NCBI GenBank assembly: GCA_027919835.1
Contig: JANVFP010000036.1
Coordinates: 434,001 to 498,000 of the forward strand
From: Lentinula raphanica
Lineage: Eukaryota; Basidiomycota; Agaricomycetes; Agaricales; Omphalotaceae
Direction of reading: 5' to 3'
DNA length: 64,000 nucleotides
The notes under the pieces were generated by a model. The model ran no database searches. It saw only the letters and a list, made by a program, of their open reading frames with translations, and had not been told where the DNA came from. Position 1 is the stretch's first letter. Every line of letters begins with the position of its first letter. The translations under genes and the position numbers were made by a program. Below, piece after piece: positions 12,280 through 23,598 of this stretch.

Positions 12280-13344
12280 CTAAATGAGCATATTGTATCT
12301 ATCCTGAAAAAGATTGACCGTTCTTTCCAACTAATGAGAACAAGAAGTAAATCATGTTGTAGTAAACTTACCTCGCTAAGTCTGCTTCTAGTTGAATAGC
12401 CTCCTGCGGGACGGCATTGCTAGAACTTTGGAAACCTGGACTCAGAAACACACAGGGTATATTTCTGGGCGGTTGTCGTTCAACTATTTTTGAAACCTCC
12501 ACTCTTCTTCGAAACTTTCGACCACCCTGACCTTTAGCCACATCTCTGCTATCAACAGATCGGAAGAGCGTACGAAACTCTGGGCGCCTGAAACCAACAT
12601 CCAGTACTGATTTCACCTTCTCCCCGTTCTCTTCGTCATCTTCTTCATCCGACATCCCATCGATTCCAAACACCGTGACCGCATACAGAATGAAGCCCCA
12701 GCACTCATACCCTTCTATGTCGCCGTTATCCTTGCAGTCCTGTTGCTCTATTGTTGCAATAGCCTGTCTCCGCGTCATTTTCTAATGAATTTGCTTAGTG
12801 TTTGCAACGGAGGAAGCAATGATGAGCTTACCCAATCACGAAGGCTTCGCGAGTGTTTTGCAAGAGACGTGTCATCCGTACGCTTGTGAGAATGAGCCTT
12901 TCGGAGTATCCTATATATCTTATCTGCGACCAATTTATCCCATTCGCTCTGTTGCAGTGGTTCTGTACTGCCGGATCCGGAGTGAGTATTCCGGGCGACG
13001 CTCTCGGCCTGTCGAGCTATCCTGTATATAAGAGCTTGATTCCAAGGCGACTGTTTGATCTCCGAAAGATTCTTTCCAGAGGTGTCAAGCTTCGCATGAG
13101 ATAGAGTTGGTCCCTCCTCCGGACAGGTCCGAAAGCGGTGCAGAGTATTCGCAGAAACCGGTTCCAATTCTGAGATATGTTCAAGCGAGGTAGCTGCGAA
13201 GGATTTCCGGATTATTTCTCTGACTAGGTCCTAGAAGCATCGAAGGAAGAGTTTCAGTATTGTTACATGTATCGATGATTGAACTGTTACCCCAGCAACT
13301 TTTTTTGCGCTGTGTTTTTCACCAGGTGTGGTAGTGCGTGGCAT
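12280..13344 (-). CDS. Small protein with the 'MSDEE' domain, partner of the giant coiled-coil gene
   Basis: Function unknown. The start is ATG 13342-13344 (MPRTTTPGEKHSAKKVAG). After an intron (about 13300-13240), exon 2 encodes DLVREIIRKSF...LDTSGKNLSEIKQSPWNQALIY and DKLVADKIYRILRKAHSH. An intron near 12800 separates exon 3, MTRRQAIATIEQ...GYECWGFILYAVTVFGIDGMSDEEDD plus a basic tail. A last short exon (DRYNMLI) ends at TAG 12280-12282. Order and motifs match the C-terminal third of the convergent giant gene (LDTSG...WNQ...DRVYRILLE...MSDEED), including the intron between the two halves. The two stop codons are only ~44 bases apart. About 285 residues, no frame break. This pattern (short solo domain next to a long fused form) suggests gene duplication by inversion. 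Confidence 0.75.
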
Positions 13345-13935
13345 GAGACAGTCTCTGCAGTAATAGTGAGTTCCCGATGACAGTAGATGGATATAGACAC
13401 AGTTTTCCTATGCAAGGACAGATTCAGAGACGCATACCGTATACTCGCGCGCACAACGTCGTTGAGACTATTATTCGCGAACGAGTTTACTCTTCGCGAG
13501 CTAGAGACGGATAGCCAGATCTTGCGGCGTTAGCTACACGGGCAGCGTGTCGACGAAAGGAACGGAGAAACTTGAAAGTTGAAACCCACTCACTAGACCC
13601 GGTCACGTGGTGGTCCGTGCAACCATCTCTTCCTTGTTCTTCCAATTACACGAGAACTTGACTCTCATCCTACCAATCAACTTCTTATCTTCGTTAAAAA
13701 CTCCACAACAACCCCTGGCTTGATTTGTGGCCTCACCCTCCTCCATCTCGTCTTTTTGCTTACCCATTTCGGTTTCTTTGGTTTTACTGTTTCTCATTTT
13801 CGAAGAGTCAAGAACACACAAGAACTTTTCAACCTTTATCCAAATAGAAAGCAAAGCTATACCAAGACCTCTCTTAGACCGGAAAACCCTCGTCACTCAT
13901 AATCAAACGACTTTTTCGCCGAATTTTCTGCCATC
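13345..13935. promoter_or_regulatory. Shared upstream region of the divergent 13344(-) and RPB1-like(+) genes
   Basis: A 590-base divergent intergenic region. The half next to RPB1 is pyrimidine-rich on the plus strand (repeated CTTCTT, CCTCCATCTC, TTTTGCTT tracts at 13620-13800), typical of fungal housekeeping promoters without a clear TATA box. Short open frames here (13603-13984) have no coding signature. The RPB1 start context is CCATCATGTTG. Confidence 0.4.
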
Positions 13936-16900
13936 ATGTTGGGCCACCAGTTTGCCTTTTCCGCGGCACCCGTTCGAAGAGTGAAGGAAGTGCAATTTGG
14001 TATTCTCTCTCCGGAAGAAATCGTGAGTTTTCTCTTGTTTGAATAAAGTCGGTGTATTCAAAGTGTTTTAGAAAGCACATTCAGTCGCCAAAATCGAACA
14101 TCCTGAAGTCATGGACGAAGCCACCCACAAACCGAAGATGGGAGGGCTGATGGATCCGCGCTTGGGGACGATAGACAGGAATTTTAAATGTCAAACTTGT
14201 GGTGAAGGTATGGCCGAATGTCCTGGTCACTTTGGGCACATCGAGTTGGCGAGGCCTGTCTTTCACCCTGGTGCGTAGAACATCGTTCTTCGTCAAGAAT
14301 CGCTTCTAACTCTGCATCATAGGCTTCATCATCAAGGTCAAGAAGATCTTGGAGTGCATATGTGTTAACTGTGGAAAACTTAAAGCTGATATCGTGAGTT
14401 GCCTCTCTTTCCTCTACTCGTTTCGTTCCCCCACTACCCAATTTTCTGGGGGCTCTCTCCATATCCTGGAGAACCCCAAACCCTTACCGCATGAGTGCCT
14501 TGACAATCGAGGCCTTCAGCTTGCTCTGTGGCGGGGGTTGCGCGCGTTTTCGGTCGCTTGATCGCCGCGCAACCCTTTCTATCCGTTCAGAGTCGGTTGA
14601 ACATGAGGTTCGTGGTGAAATGGGGGGCTGAACGAGGAGTGCGAAAACATGCATACGGCACGTATGCGATGGATGGTCCCTCCACCTACAGCTGTGACGC
14701 AGCCTCATGGTGTGAGCGTGGCCGGCACTTGTTTACTCGATGTGTTTTGCCCCTCTTTTGCTGGTGTACAACATTCTCGTCGTCCTTTGGTAGTCTAGCA
14801 TTGCTGACTCTTTCATTTTCATGTCTTCGATTACGTTTGAATCTCTTGTTGCAATGTAAGACGGACCACACTTTTGCGGACAAAATTCGTCATGTCCGTG
14901 ATCCCAAAAAGCGAATGGCAGTGGTCTGGGGTCACTGCAAGTCCAAAATGATTTGCGAACCTGACGATCCCAAGGAGGAAGGCGCTGAGCCTGACGCCGA
15001 CGATGTAAAGAAGGGTCACGGCGGATGTGGTCATGTTCAACCTCTAGTCCGAAAGGAAGGATTGAAGCTCTTCCTACAGTACAAGAAACCAAAGGATGAT
15101 GACGAGGTATATTCCCATCATTCATCGTTTTCAGCAGCCTTTATACGAGATTCCTAGGAGATCAAATCGATGCAGCCAGACAAACGTCTGATGACCCCTC
15201 AAGAGGTGTACACTACATTTAAAAAGATGACGGATACTGATCTGCACTTGCTTGGTCTCTCCGAAGAGTTCGCTCGGCCGGAATGGATGATTCTGACCGT
15301 GATGCCTGTCCCTCCTCCCCCGGTTCGGCCTAGTATAGCAGTCGACGGCGGTGCCATGCGAAGTGAAGATGACTTGACCTACAAACTTGGCGACATCATC
15401 AAAGCATCCGCTAATGTACGTCGATGTGAACAAGAAGGAGCTCCTGCTCATGTTATCACGGAATTCGAGCAATTACTTCAGGTTAGTACAATGTGTGTTC
15501 GCGCGAGTTTGATTCAAACTTCATTTGATCAGTTTCACGTCGCGACCTACATGGATAACGATATCGCCGGGATCCCGCAAGCTCTCCAAAAGTCCGGTCG
15601 ACCCGTTAAGGCTATCCGTGCTCGTCTCAAGGGCAAAGAAGGTCGTCTACGTGGAAACTTGATGGGAAAGCGGGTCGACTTCTCCGCTCGAACTGTGATC
15701 ACGGGTGATCCCAATCTCGAACTGGATGAAGTTGGTGTGCCTCGCAGTATCGCTATGAACTTAACATTCCCCGAGCGAGGTGAGTCAGTAGTATGCCTGA
15801 TACACAGCCTCTCTAATCATTGTGTGCGTAGTAACTCCGTATAATATCAGCTACCTGCAGGAGCTGGTCCGGAATGGCCCTACCGCATATCCGGGCGCTC
15901 GATACGTTGTTCGAGACACAGGCGAACGTATAGACCTGCGCTATAACAAACGAGCCGATGCTTTCCTTCAGTACGGCTGGGTGGTCGAACGACATCTGAA
16001 GGATGGAGAGTGAGTCAAAGGCCTCAACCATTTCTCAAACCCTTTCTGACGATTTCGTAGCTTCGTTCTCTTCAATCGTCAGCCTAGTTTGCACAAAATG
16101 AGTATGATGAGTCATCGCGTTCGCCTTATGCCCTACTCGAGTGAGTCAGCTTGTATCCTACTGGGAGGATATTCAGATATTGATATATGACTAGCCTTCC
16201 GACTGAACCTTTCTGTGTAAGTATATGACGTCGTCGCAAATGCTTTTCACCTCATCTCTTGAACAGCACACCGCCTTACAATGCTGATTTCGATGGCGAT
16301 GAAATGAACATGCAGTATGTTGTGATTTTCCTATTCATTGTCACCCTTTCTGAGTGCACCACTCGTAGCGTTCCTCAAAGCGAAGAAACTCGCGCTGAGC
16401 TAAGTCAAATTGCGTGGGTACCTCGACAGGTAAACCAATAGCTTCAATCCTCTCGATTGTCTCTAACTCTAGGTTAGATCATATCTCCTCAGGCAAATAA
16501 GCCTGTCATGGGAATCGTTCAAGATACGCTCCGTGGAATCCGTAAACTCACCTTGCGCGATACATTCCTCGACTGGAATCAAGTACAAAACATCCTGCTA
16601 TGGGTTCCCGAATGGGATGGCACTGTTCCTATACCCACTATCCTTAAACCGAAACCACTCTGGTCTGGTAAACAGATTCTAAGTCTCGCCATCCCCCGCG
16701 GTATTAATATCCATCGAAGTCCCGACCCTAAATCCTCCAACCCCGTCTTTGACGACGGAATGCTCATCGAGAATGGTGAAATCATTTTCGGGATTGTGGA
16801 GAAAAAGACAGTCGGTGCTTCGCAGGGTGGTCTCGTCCACGTTGTGTTCAGAGAGAAGGGACCCGAAGCAACTAGACAGCTGTTCACAGGTTTACAGACT

Positions 16901-19681
16901 GTCGTGAACTACTGGCTGTTCCACAACGGCTTCAGTATCGGTATTGGCGATACCATCGCTGACAAGGGCACGATGTCCTACATCACGGAAACCATTGCGA
17001 GCCGCAAGGCCAACGTCGCCAAAATCATCGAGGATGCCACACATGATCGACTCAAACCCGCTCCGGGTATGACTATCCGTGAATCGTTTGAGAGTCTTGT
17101 TGAGCGAGAACTCAACCTGGCTCGTGATACATCTGGTCAATACGCACAGAAGAGTTTGAAGGAAGACAACAACGTCAAGCAGATGGTGGTCGCTGGATCG
17201 AAAGGTTCATTCATCAATATCTCGCAGATGTCTGTCTGTGTAGGGCAACAATCTGTGGAAGGACGTCGTATCCCCTTTGGCTTCCGCCACCGCACGCTTC
17301 CTCACTTCACCAAGGATGATTTCAGCCCCGAGTCGAGAGGATTCGTGGAGAATTCTTATCTACGAGGTCTCACCCCTCAGGAATTCTTCTTCCATGCTAT
17401 GGCTGGACGAGAAGGTCTCATTGATACTGCAGTCAAAACGGCAGAAACGGGTTACATCCAACGTCGACTGGTGAAGGCCCTCGAGGTTGTCATGGTTTGC
17501 TATGACGGAACTGTGCGGAATTCCCTTGGTGACCTCATCCAATTCGTGTATGGCGAGGATGGCATGGACGGTGCTTTCATCGAAAAGCAGAACATCGACA
17601 CCTTCTCACTAAATGACCGGGAGTTCGAGCATAACTATCGGGTTGACGTCACTGATCCTACAGGCGGTTTCCTCCCTGGTGTGCTACAGGTTGGCATCGA
17701 TGATAGCTCCCTCGAATTACAGAACAAACTCGATGAAGAGTATGACCAGCTTGTAGCTGACCGTCGCCTACTCCGAGATTTCATCTTCCCTCAGCACGAT
17801 ACGTCTTTCAACCAGTATCTTCCCGTCAACCTGTCCCGCATTGTCCAAAATGCAACTCAAATCTTCCATATCGACCGACGAAAGCCGAGCGATCTTGAGC
17901 CTTCTTTCATCGTCGACTCCGTCAAGGCCCTTTGTGAACGTCTTATTGTCGTTCGTGGTGACGATCCACTCAGTCGCGAGGCGCAGGAGAATGCCACCCT
18001 TCGCTTCAATATGCATCTCCGGGCGACGTTTGGTTGTCGTCGTGTGCTCGAGAGGTTCCATTTGAACAAGGAAGCTTTCGAGTGGGTCCTTGGAGAAGTC
18101 GAAGCGAAGTTCAACCAATCACTTGCTAATCCTGGTGAGATGTGTGGCACCCTTGCAGCACAGTCTATTGGAGAGCCCGCAACGCAGATGACGCTCAATA
18201 CTTTCCACTATGCCGGTGTGTCCAGTAAGAACGTCACTCTTGGTGTTCCTCGATTAAAGGAAATCATCAATGTCGCCACCAACATGAAGACACCATCCTT
18301 GTCTGTCTTCCTCGAACCCGCCCTCCGATTTGATGCCAATCTGGCAAAGAATGTACAACAAGAACTCGCCTATACATCTCTGCGCACGGTCACTGCAGCT
18401 GTCGAAATCTGGTATGATCCAGATCCCAGTTCTACCATCATTGAGGAGGATGAAGTCTTTGTTGAGTCATTCTTTGCCATCCCCGACGAAGAGGTGGAGT
18501 CCAAACTGCATCTACAATCACCCTGGCTGCTTCGTTTGGAACTCGATCGAGCGAAGATGCTTGACCGCAAACTCACCATGGCTTACGTTGCTAGTCGGAT
18601 AGCGGAGAGCTTCAAAACAGATCTATTCGTGATCTGGAGTGAAGATAACGCCGAGAAGCTCATCATTCGTTGCCGTGTTTTCGGTGGTGCTGATAAAGAC
18701 GAAGATGGCACTGAAACGCTCGAAGAAGATATCTTCCTCCGGCAGCTCGAGAATACTATGTTGAATTCCGTCAGCTTGCGTGGTGTTCAGGGTATCAACC
18801 GTGTCTTCTTGACCAAGCACGACTTGATCGAAACAAAAGAGGACGGAAGTATTGTTTCGGAGAAAGATATGCAGTGGGTGTTGGAGACTGACGGTGTCAA
18901 CCTGAAGACGGTGATGTGTATCGATGGTGTCGATTTCACGCGTACCTATTCCAACAGCTGTGTCGAGGTCTTCAACGTCCTTGGTATTGAAGCTGCGCGC
19001 GCTGCTATCCTCAAGGAACTCCGTGGTGTCATCGAATTCGACGGTTCATATGTGAACTACCGCCATCTGGCTCTACTGTGTGATCTTATGACCCACAGAG
19101 GCACCCTCATGGCTATTACTCGACACGGTATAAATCGTGCCGATACGGGCGCCTTGATGAGATGCTCGTTCGAAGAGACGGTCGAAATCTTGATGGAAGC
19201 AGCCGCCGTTGGAGAGAAGGACGACTGTCATGGTGTCGCAGAGAACGTTATGTTTGGGCAAATGGCGCCTATGGGTACCGGCGCATTCGATGTGGCCCTC
19301 GATATTGACATGTTGAAGGATGCCATTGTGGACCACCGGTTACCTGTCCAGACGATGATGGCTGCCCAAGTAGACGGCGGCATGACACCTGGTCAGGTCG
19401 CAATGACTCCGTACGATACGAACTCGCCGATGTGGGACAACCATCTGTTCAAGGGAAGTGACACGGCTGCCTTCTCGCCCTTGGCTGTTAACAGTAATGA
19501 CGAGGCTGGGAACTTCAACTATATGGGTTGGGCACAGAGTCCTCGGGGTGCAGCGGGAGGCATGTCTCCTGGTGGACCAGGATACAGTCCTAGTTCCCCC
19601 AATGCATATTCACCGAACTCTCCTGGTTTCGCACCAACGTCGCCGTTCAGTCCTTGTTCGCCAGATGACGGTCTTCTATAA
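13936..19681 (+). CDS. rpb1: RPB1-like largest subunit of RNA polymerase II, CTD nearly absent
   Basis: DNA-directed RNA polymerase II catalytic subunit. About 12 exons give ~1,590 residues; 16478-19681 is one long exon. The N-terminal zinc site [17 protein letters not shown] (~14190-14245) is present, as is the clamp CICVNCGK. The switch/rudder region [15 protein letters not shown] (~15675), the active-site metal loop [12 protein letters not shown] (16280-16312) and the bridge helix region [20 protein letters not shown] (17392-17452) are intact. So are the trigger loop [16 protein letters not shown] (18191-18237) and the cleft/foot to [15 protein letters not shown]. All introns are GT..AG; no stop or frameshift. 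The intron at 14394-14860 is unusually long (~467 bases). The protein ends after [16 protein letters not shown]...[10 protein letters not shown], so only ~3-4 degenerate heptads remain where a fungal RPB1 normally has about 25. A pol I or III subunit is excluded by the motif set and the linker. I expect a second, full-length RPB1 elsewhere in the genome. Confidence 0.93.
19579..19681 (+). other. Vestigial CTD of the RPB1-like gene
   Basis: The tail reads [32 protein letters not shown], stop. Only two units keep Tyr1, and only those two keep both Ser2 and Ser5; no unit is a perfect YSPTSPS. The sequence after the TAA (19682-19781) contains no heptad-coding DNA in any frame, so this is not a simple premature stop in front of a preserved CTD; the repeat block is missing. 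Confidence 0.85.
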
Positions 19682-19781
19682 GTAGCACGTCTTTTCAAAT
19701 GGTGCATCCATCAATCTCTTCAATTGCAACTCAAGTCAACAGACTCACGAAAAGCTCGACACCGTCTGAGCCAAACGCCCA

Positions 19782-22315
19782 ATGTTGCCGAAATTGTTGG
19801 TTCTCAGGCTCTCCGTCGTCAGTCTCTACGTCGTTCAGAAATATGTCGAGTTCAGTAGGCTGGTGAAATCGATCCAGTGAGTTTTATGGAATGATTTTTG
19901 CCGAAGAAGCCGGTTGCTTACACCGCATGTTCGTTTCGTACCTACTATCCAAGATCTCATCCTCGTTTTACAACAGTCTTCTCACAACGGTCAATCATTG
20001 GCAACATCCTTTCTCGAATTCCTGGCGTTTCAAGAGGTATACTTGCTACCTGGGTTGAGAAACATCAACGTGAGTAGTGTTTATGACGATTATCTGTCCT
20101 TGTTCAAAAGTTTTGTTAGTGTGGTTGGGACGTCGTTGCGAATGTACGAAAATCTACTAGACCAAGATTTCTCTGAAACATCTAACTCAAACGGAATTTT
20201 TTTTTTCAGGTAAACCTCGCACCTCTGTCACTCTATCTCTTGTAGAAGCCGCTGCTATCAAGGTGCGAACTCTCCTTCCAATGCATCGAGTCCTCAACAT
20301 CTCATTCGTATATCTTTGCTCTTCGCAGGAGGTGACCTTGTCCAGAGCAAGATTCCCAAAACCTGTACAACAGTACAAAGTAATATCTTTCTTTGAAGAC
20401 AACATCGTCGCTTCGGAAGGAGATGACTGGAAACAATACAGAAAAGTTGCCGCCCCCGCGTTTAGTGATGTATGTGTTCGTTTTTGTCCGTCGTCGAGCT
20501 TCCATAACGAATGTGATTACCCTTAGCGAAACAACAAGCTCATCTGGGACGAAACAGTCAGAATCATGCTCAATCTCTTCGACAATGTCTGGGAATCTCA
20601 AGAATCTGTTGTCATCGACCATGCGGTGGACATAACTCTACCGGTGCAGTCTCCCTCTTTCCGACTAATCCCAATGATCGTTTACTCATCATGAATACAG
20701 ATCGCCCTATTCGTTCTTGGTGCAGCCGGTACGTACCTAGGCAACGCCTCACACTTGGTAGTCGAATGACTAAAAGTTCGGTCTATGTAGCTTTTGGCCG
20801 AAGAATTTCTTGGGAAGACGACGAAGGGATCCCGCCGAATCATCAAATGACTTTCAAAGATGCAATGCACGAAGTATACATGAACTGCTTCATTAAGATC
20901 ATCTTCCCGAACTGGGCGATGGGCTTGACTGAGCACACCCGCCGGGTTCGGCTTGCCTTTGAGGAGCTGGAAGTAAGTGATTACTTAGTGGTTCCCACTG
21001 CAACGGCGATACTTATCAACATGCTGTCGCGGGTCGCTCGTCACAGAGCCACATGCTAGAGATGATTTCCAAACGGCGTAACGCGGAGAAGAAGGAGGAG
21101 CGCCATGATCTACTGAGTAGTCTCCTCGATGCCAGCGCGGACGATCCATCGTTCACCGACAGAGATCTGACGGGCAACATATTCATCTTCTTGGTTGCCG
21201 GACACGAAGTATGTGGCTTTCAATCTTCATTTTTTCTCATTCATATGTAGAGGGATATGTAGAGGGAACGGTCACTTGATATATTATATGAACTCAGACG
21301 ACAGCTCATACCCTTTGTTTCACCTTCGCGATGCTCGCTTTGTACCCAGACCAACAGGAAATCCTGTATCAGCACATCAAGTCAGTGCTTCCCGATGGCA
21401 GGTTGCCGGTGAGTTCCTCAACGTTGACTGCTATTGCTGAACTCGATGCTGATTGTGGCTGATATCAGACTTACGAGGAAATGCATGTCTGACTTCTGCG
21501 TGAACAACTGAGATCTAAAAACCCCGCCTTACACTTTCACAGCGTGTTCAACGAGACGCTACCGTTGTTCCCTCCGGTGAGCATCCCCAAACATTGCCTA
21601 TACTCGATCCTCATTCTATCTCGTGTTCTGCTGCAGGCGAACGGAATTCCGAAATACAGCGCGGAAGATACGAGTCTGACTGTCGGTAACGCTGCGGGCG
21701 ACAAACTTGTATTACCTGTTCCTCTTGATACACATATTGTCATTAACACGGTCGGTTTGCATTATAATTGTAAGTGGCATTTAGTTGCTTTCTATCAATG
21801 TATCCTGAAGTGGTTTCTCTTCATGAATCCATAGCTCGCTACTGCAAGGATCCAGAGGAGTTCTGACCTTCACGTTTCTTGGAGCCTGATTGGCCTCGAG
21901 ATGCCTTTCTTCCCTTCAGTGCTGGTAAATACAGTAGTCTTTTCCCGGGTACTAGTGTGGCTCATTTTTAATCTTTTATTCATGCAGGTCTGCGAGCTTG
22001 TATCGGGCGCAAGTAAGTGTCCTTTTGCTCCTGTTGTCTACTCCCCCTTTTTGATGCGCTCGTCTAGGTTCTTTGAGACAGAAGGCATCGTTATCCTCAC
22101 CATGATGATCTCGCGATACAAGATTGAGATCAAGGAGGAACCGCAGTTTGCTAGTGAGACGTTCGAAGAGAGAAAGGCTCGTGTGTTGGCTGCTAAACCG
22201 GGTCTGACGATTACGTGCGTGTTGAGATACGCTACAGATGGCTTTTTGTACTGACGTTGGTGATTTCTGCTCATGCAGGCCTATCCGGGTGCCATTGGTT
22301 TTCAAGTGTCGATAG
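19782..22315 (+). pseudogene. Cytochrome P450 monooxygenase, disrupted by two in-frame TGA codons
   Basis: Heme-thiolate monooxygenase of fungal microsomal type. ATG 19782 opens an N-terminal membrane anchor (LRLSVVSLYVV). At least 12 exons can be joined: NIVASEGDDWKQYRKVAAPAF (C-helix, ~20403-20466), the I-helix exon ending FLVAGHE then TTAHTLCFTFAM, the K-helix VFNETLPLFPP (FNET, ~21545), and the heme loop FPFSAGLRACIGRKFF split by two introns (~21910-22075). The C-terminus ends PIRVPLVFKCR, stop 22313-22315. Two in-frame TGA codons lie in otherwise conserved exons: 21490-21492 just before the K-helix (unless an irregular intron removes it) and 21864-21866 in EEF*PSRFLEPDW, just before the heme loop. 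The second fits CGA to TGA. All other splice sites look sound, so decay is recent. A 5' fragment of a paralog lies at 1231-1510. Confidence 0.85.
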
Positions 22316-22538
22316 GTCCGGAGAGTGGATCTTTACATTATTTAGCATATTAGCGAGATTTTGGGTTGTACTACTAGTTCTCAGCGTATTTGTGTCCCTC
22401 GTCGTGGCTTAAAGCCAAAATCTGGCAGAAATGGTAGTACCATCGACGACGAAGATCAAAGGATGACTAAGCAGCCAAATGAGAATATCCCAATAAGCGC
22501 CGGTAGTTCGCAACTTCGCTTCCTCCTCCTCAACGGCC

Positions 22539-23598
22539 ATGTCGAAACGTATTCAACGTGGACGAACTTGCTGCTCACCGTAGCTGCCCCTCGAACGCCT
22601 GTCTTCTTTGCTCAAAATGTTTTGTAGCAAAGCCTATTATCTCCGCCAGGTTTATCAGCCTTGACACTTGAGTGACTCTGCGCGACTGGAGTCGGTCCAG
22701 ATTACCTCGAAGTACACATCCTTCTCCTAGTCGCCTAAACTCGTGAACTCATCCTCAATTCACAGGTATTAACCAAAGCCAAATGGTATGTGGTGCCAAT
22801 ATTCTGGCTACCCATAGCAAAGTTCTACCTCTTTCTTCGATCTGCGCTTCAATTCACTGCTCTTCTCCCATCGTTCAAGGTCGACCCAACCCTGCCCTTG
22901 TCCGGACTAGCCAACTTATCCGAGGATTTGCTCTCTAAAACCTTGATCTGTTTCTTCATCGGGAACTTCATCTGGACCCTGTTGGAGTATATCTTCCATA
23001 GATTCTTGTTCCATGTCGATTACTACCTTCCCTACAAGCCCATCTTCTTACTGTCACATTTCTTGCTGCACGGTGTGCATCATTACGTTCCTATGGACCG
23101 GTGAGGTTTTGTTTCTCGCCTTGTCCGAAACGTTATTGATGCTGGTACGAAAGGCTCCGCCTTGTAATGCCACCGCCTCTGTTCGCAATGTTAGAATGAT
23201 CTATGACTTGTCTTGCGTACAAGATATTCCCTCTGCCAGTCGCGATTGGCATAATATCCGGCGCGTTTACATTTTGTGAGCTATCGAATCTATAACATAA
23301 TCGACGACTGCTGAGATTGATGTTCAGATGTCCTTTACAATTGCATGCATTACCCGTATGTCTTTGTTCATGTTCTGTCCGCTTCAGATTGTCATATCTC
23401 CCAAAGGTTACACCATACTCAACTGCCGGCGTATCTGAAGGAAATGAAGAAATACCACCTCGCTCACCGTTACAAAAACTTCGACCGCGGATTCGGTGTC
23501 ACGAGTATGTACCTTCTTCATTCGCACCCAACCACTCTTCTGAGCACATTGAAGGCAAAATCTGGGACATCGTTTTCAATACCGTCCTCCCTGTTTGA
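22539..23598 (+). pseudogene. Sphingolipid fatty-acid 2-hydroxylase (SCS7/FA2H type), decayed
   Basis: The family hydroxylates the acyl chain of ceramide in the ER. It normally has an N-terminal cytochrome b5 domain and a di-iron hydroxylase with His clusters. Here MSKRIQ and a shifted VDELAAH remnant (22539-22585) are the only trace of the b5 domain; the rest is deleted. Coding resumes with SKAYYLRQVYQP, then TGA 22662-22664, a frameshift near 22687, DYLE|VLTKAKWYVVPIFWLP and the membrane/His part WTLLEYIFHRFLFH...FLLHGVHHYVPMDR. Next come LRLVMPPPLFAMLE, TGA 23197-23199, GIISGAFTF|YVLYNCMHY, HHTQLPAYLKEMKKYHLAHR and GFGVT|SKIWDIVFNTVLPV with stop at 23596. The histidine motifs are recognisable (HxxxxH, HxxHH), but HRYKN replaces the usual HHYKN. 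Several stops plus the internal deletion make it a pseudogene. Confidence 0.85.

Noticed and set aside
14528..15157. A 209-codon plus-strand open frame inside the RPB1-like gene
   Set aside because: It starts in the large intron and runs by chance into exon 4 in the correct frame; the spliced RPB1 model explains it.
16579..19707. Several antisense open frames (e.g. 17768-18198, 16579-16887 minus) under the RPB1 exon
   Set aside because: They are frame shadows of a conserved, GC-moderate coding exon with no domains of their own.
21864..21866. TGA in the P450 read as selenocysteine or recoding
   Set aside because: Fungi of this group lack selenoprotein machinery as far as known, the position is not catalytic, and a second TGA and neighbouring decayed genes point to pseudogenisation.
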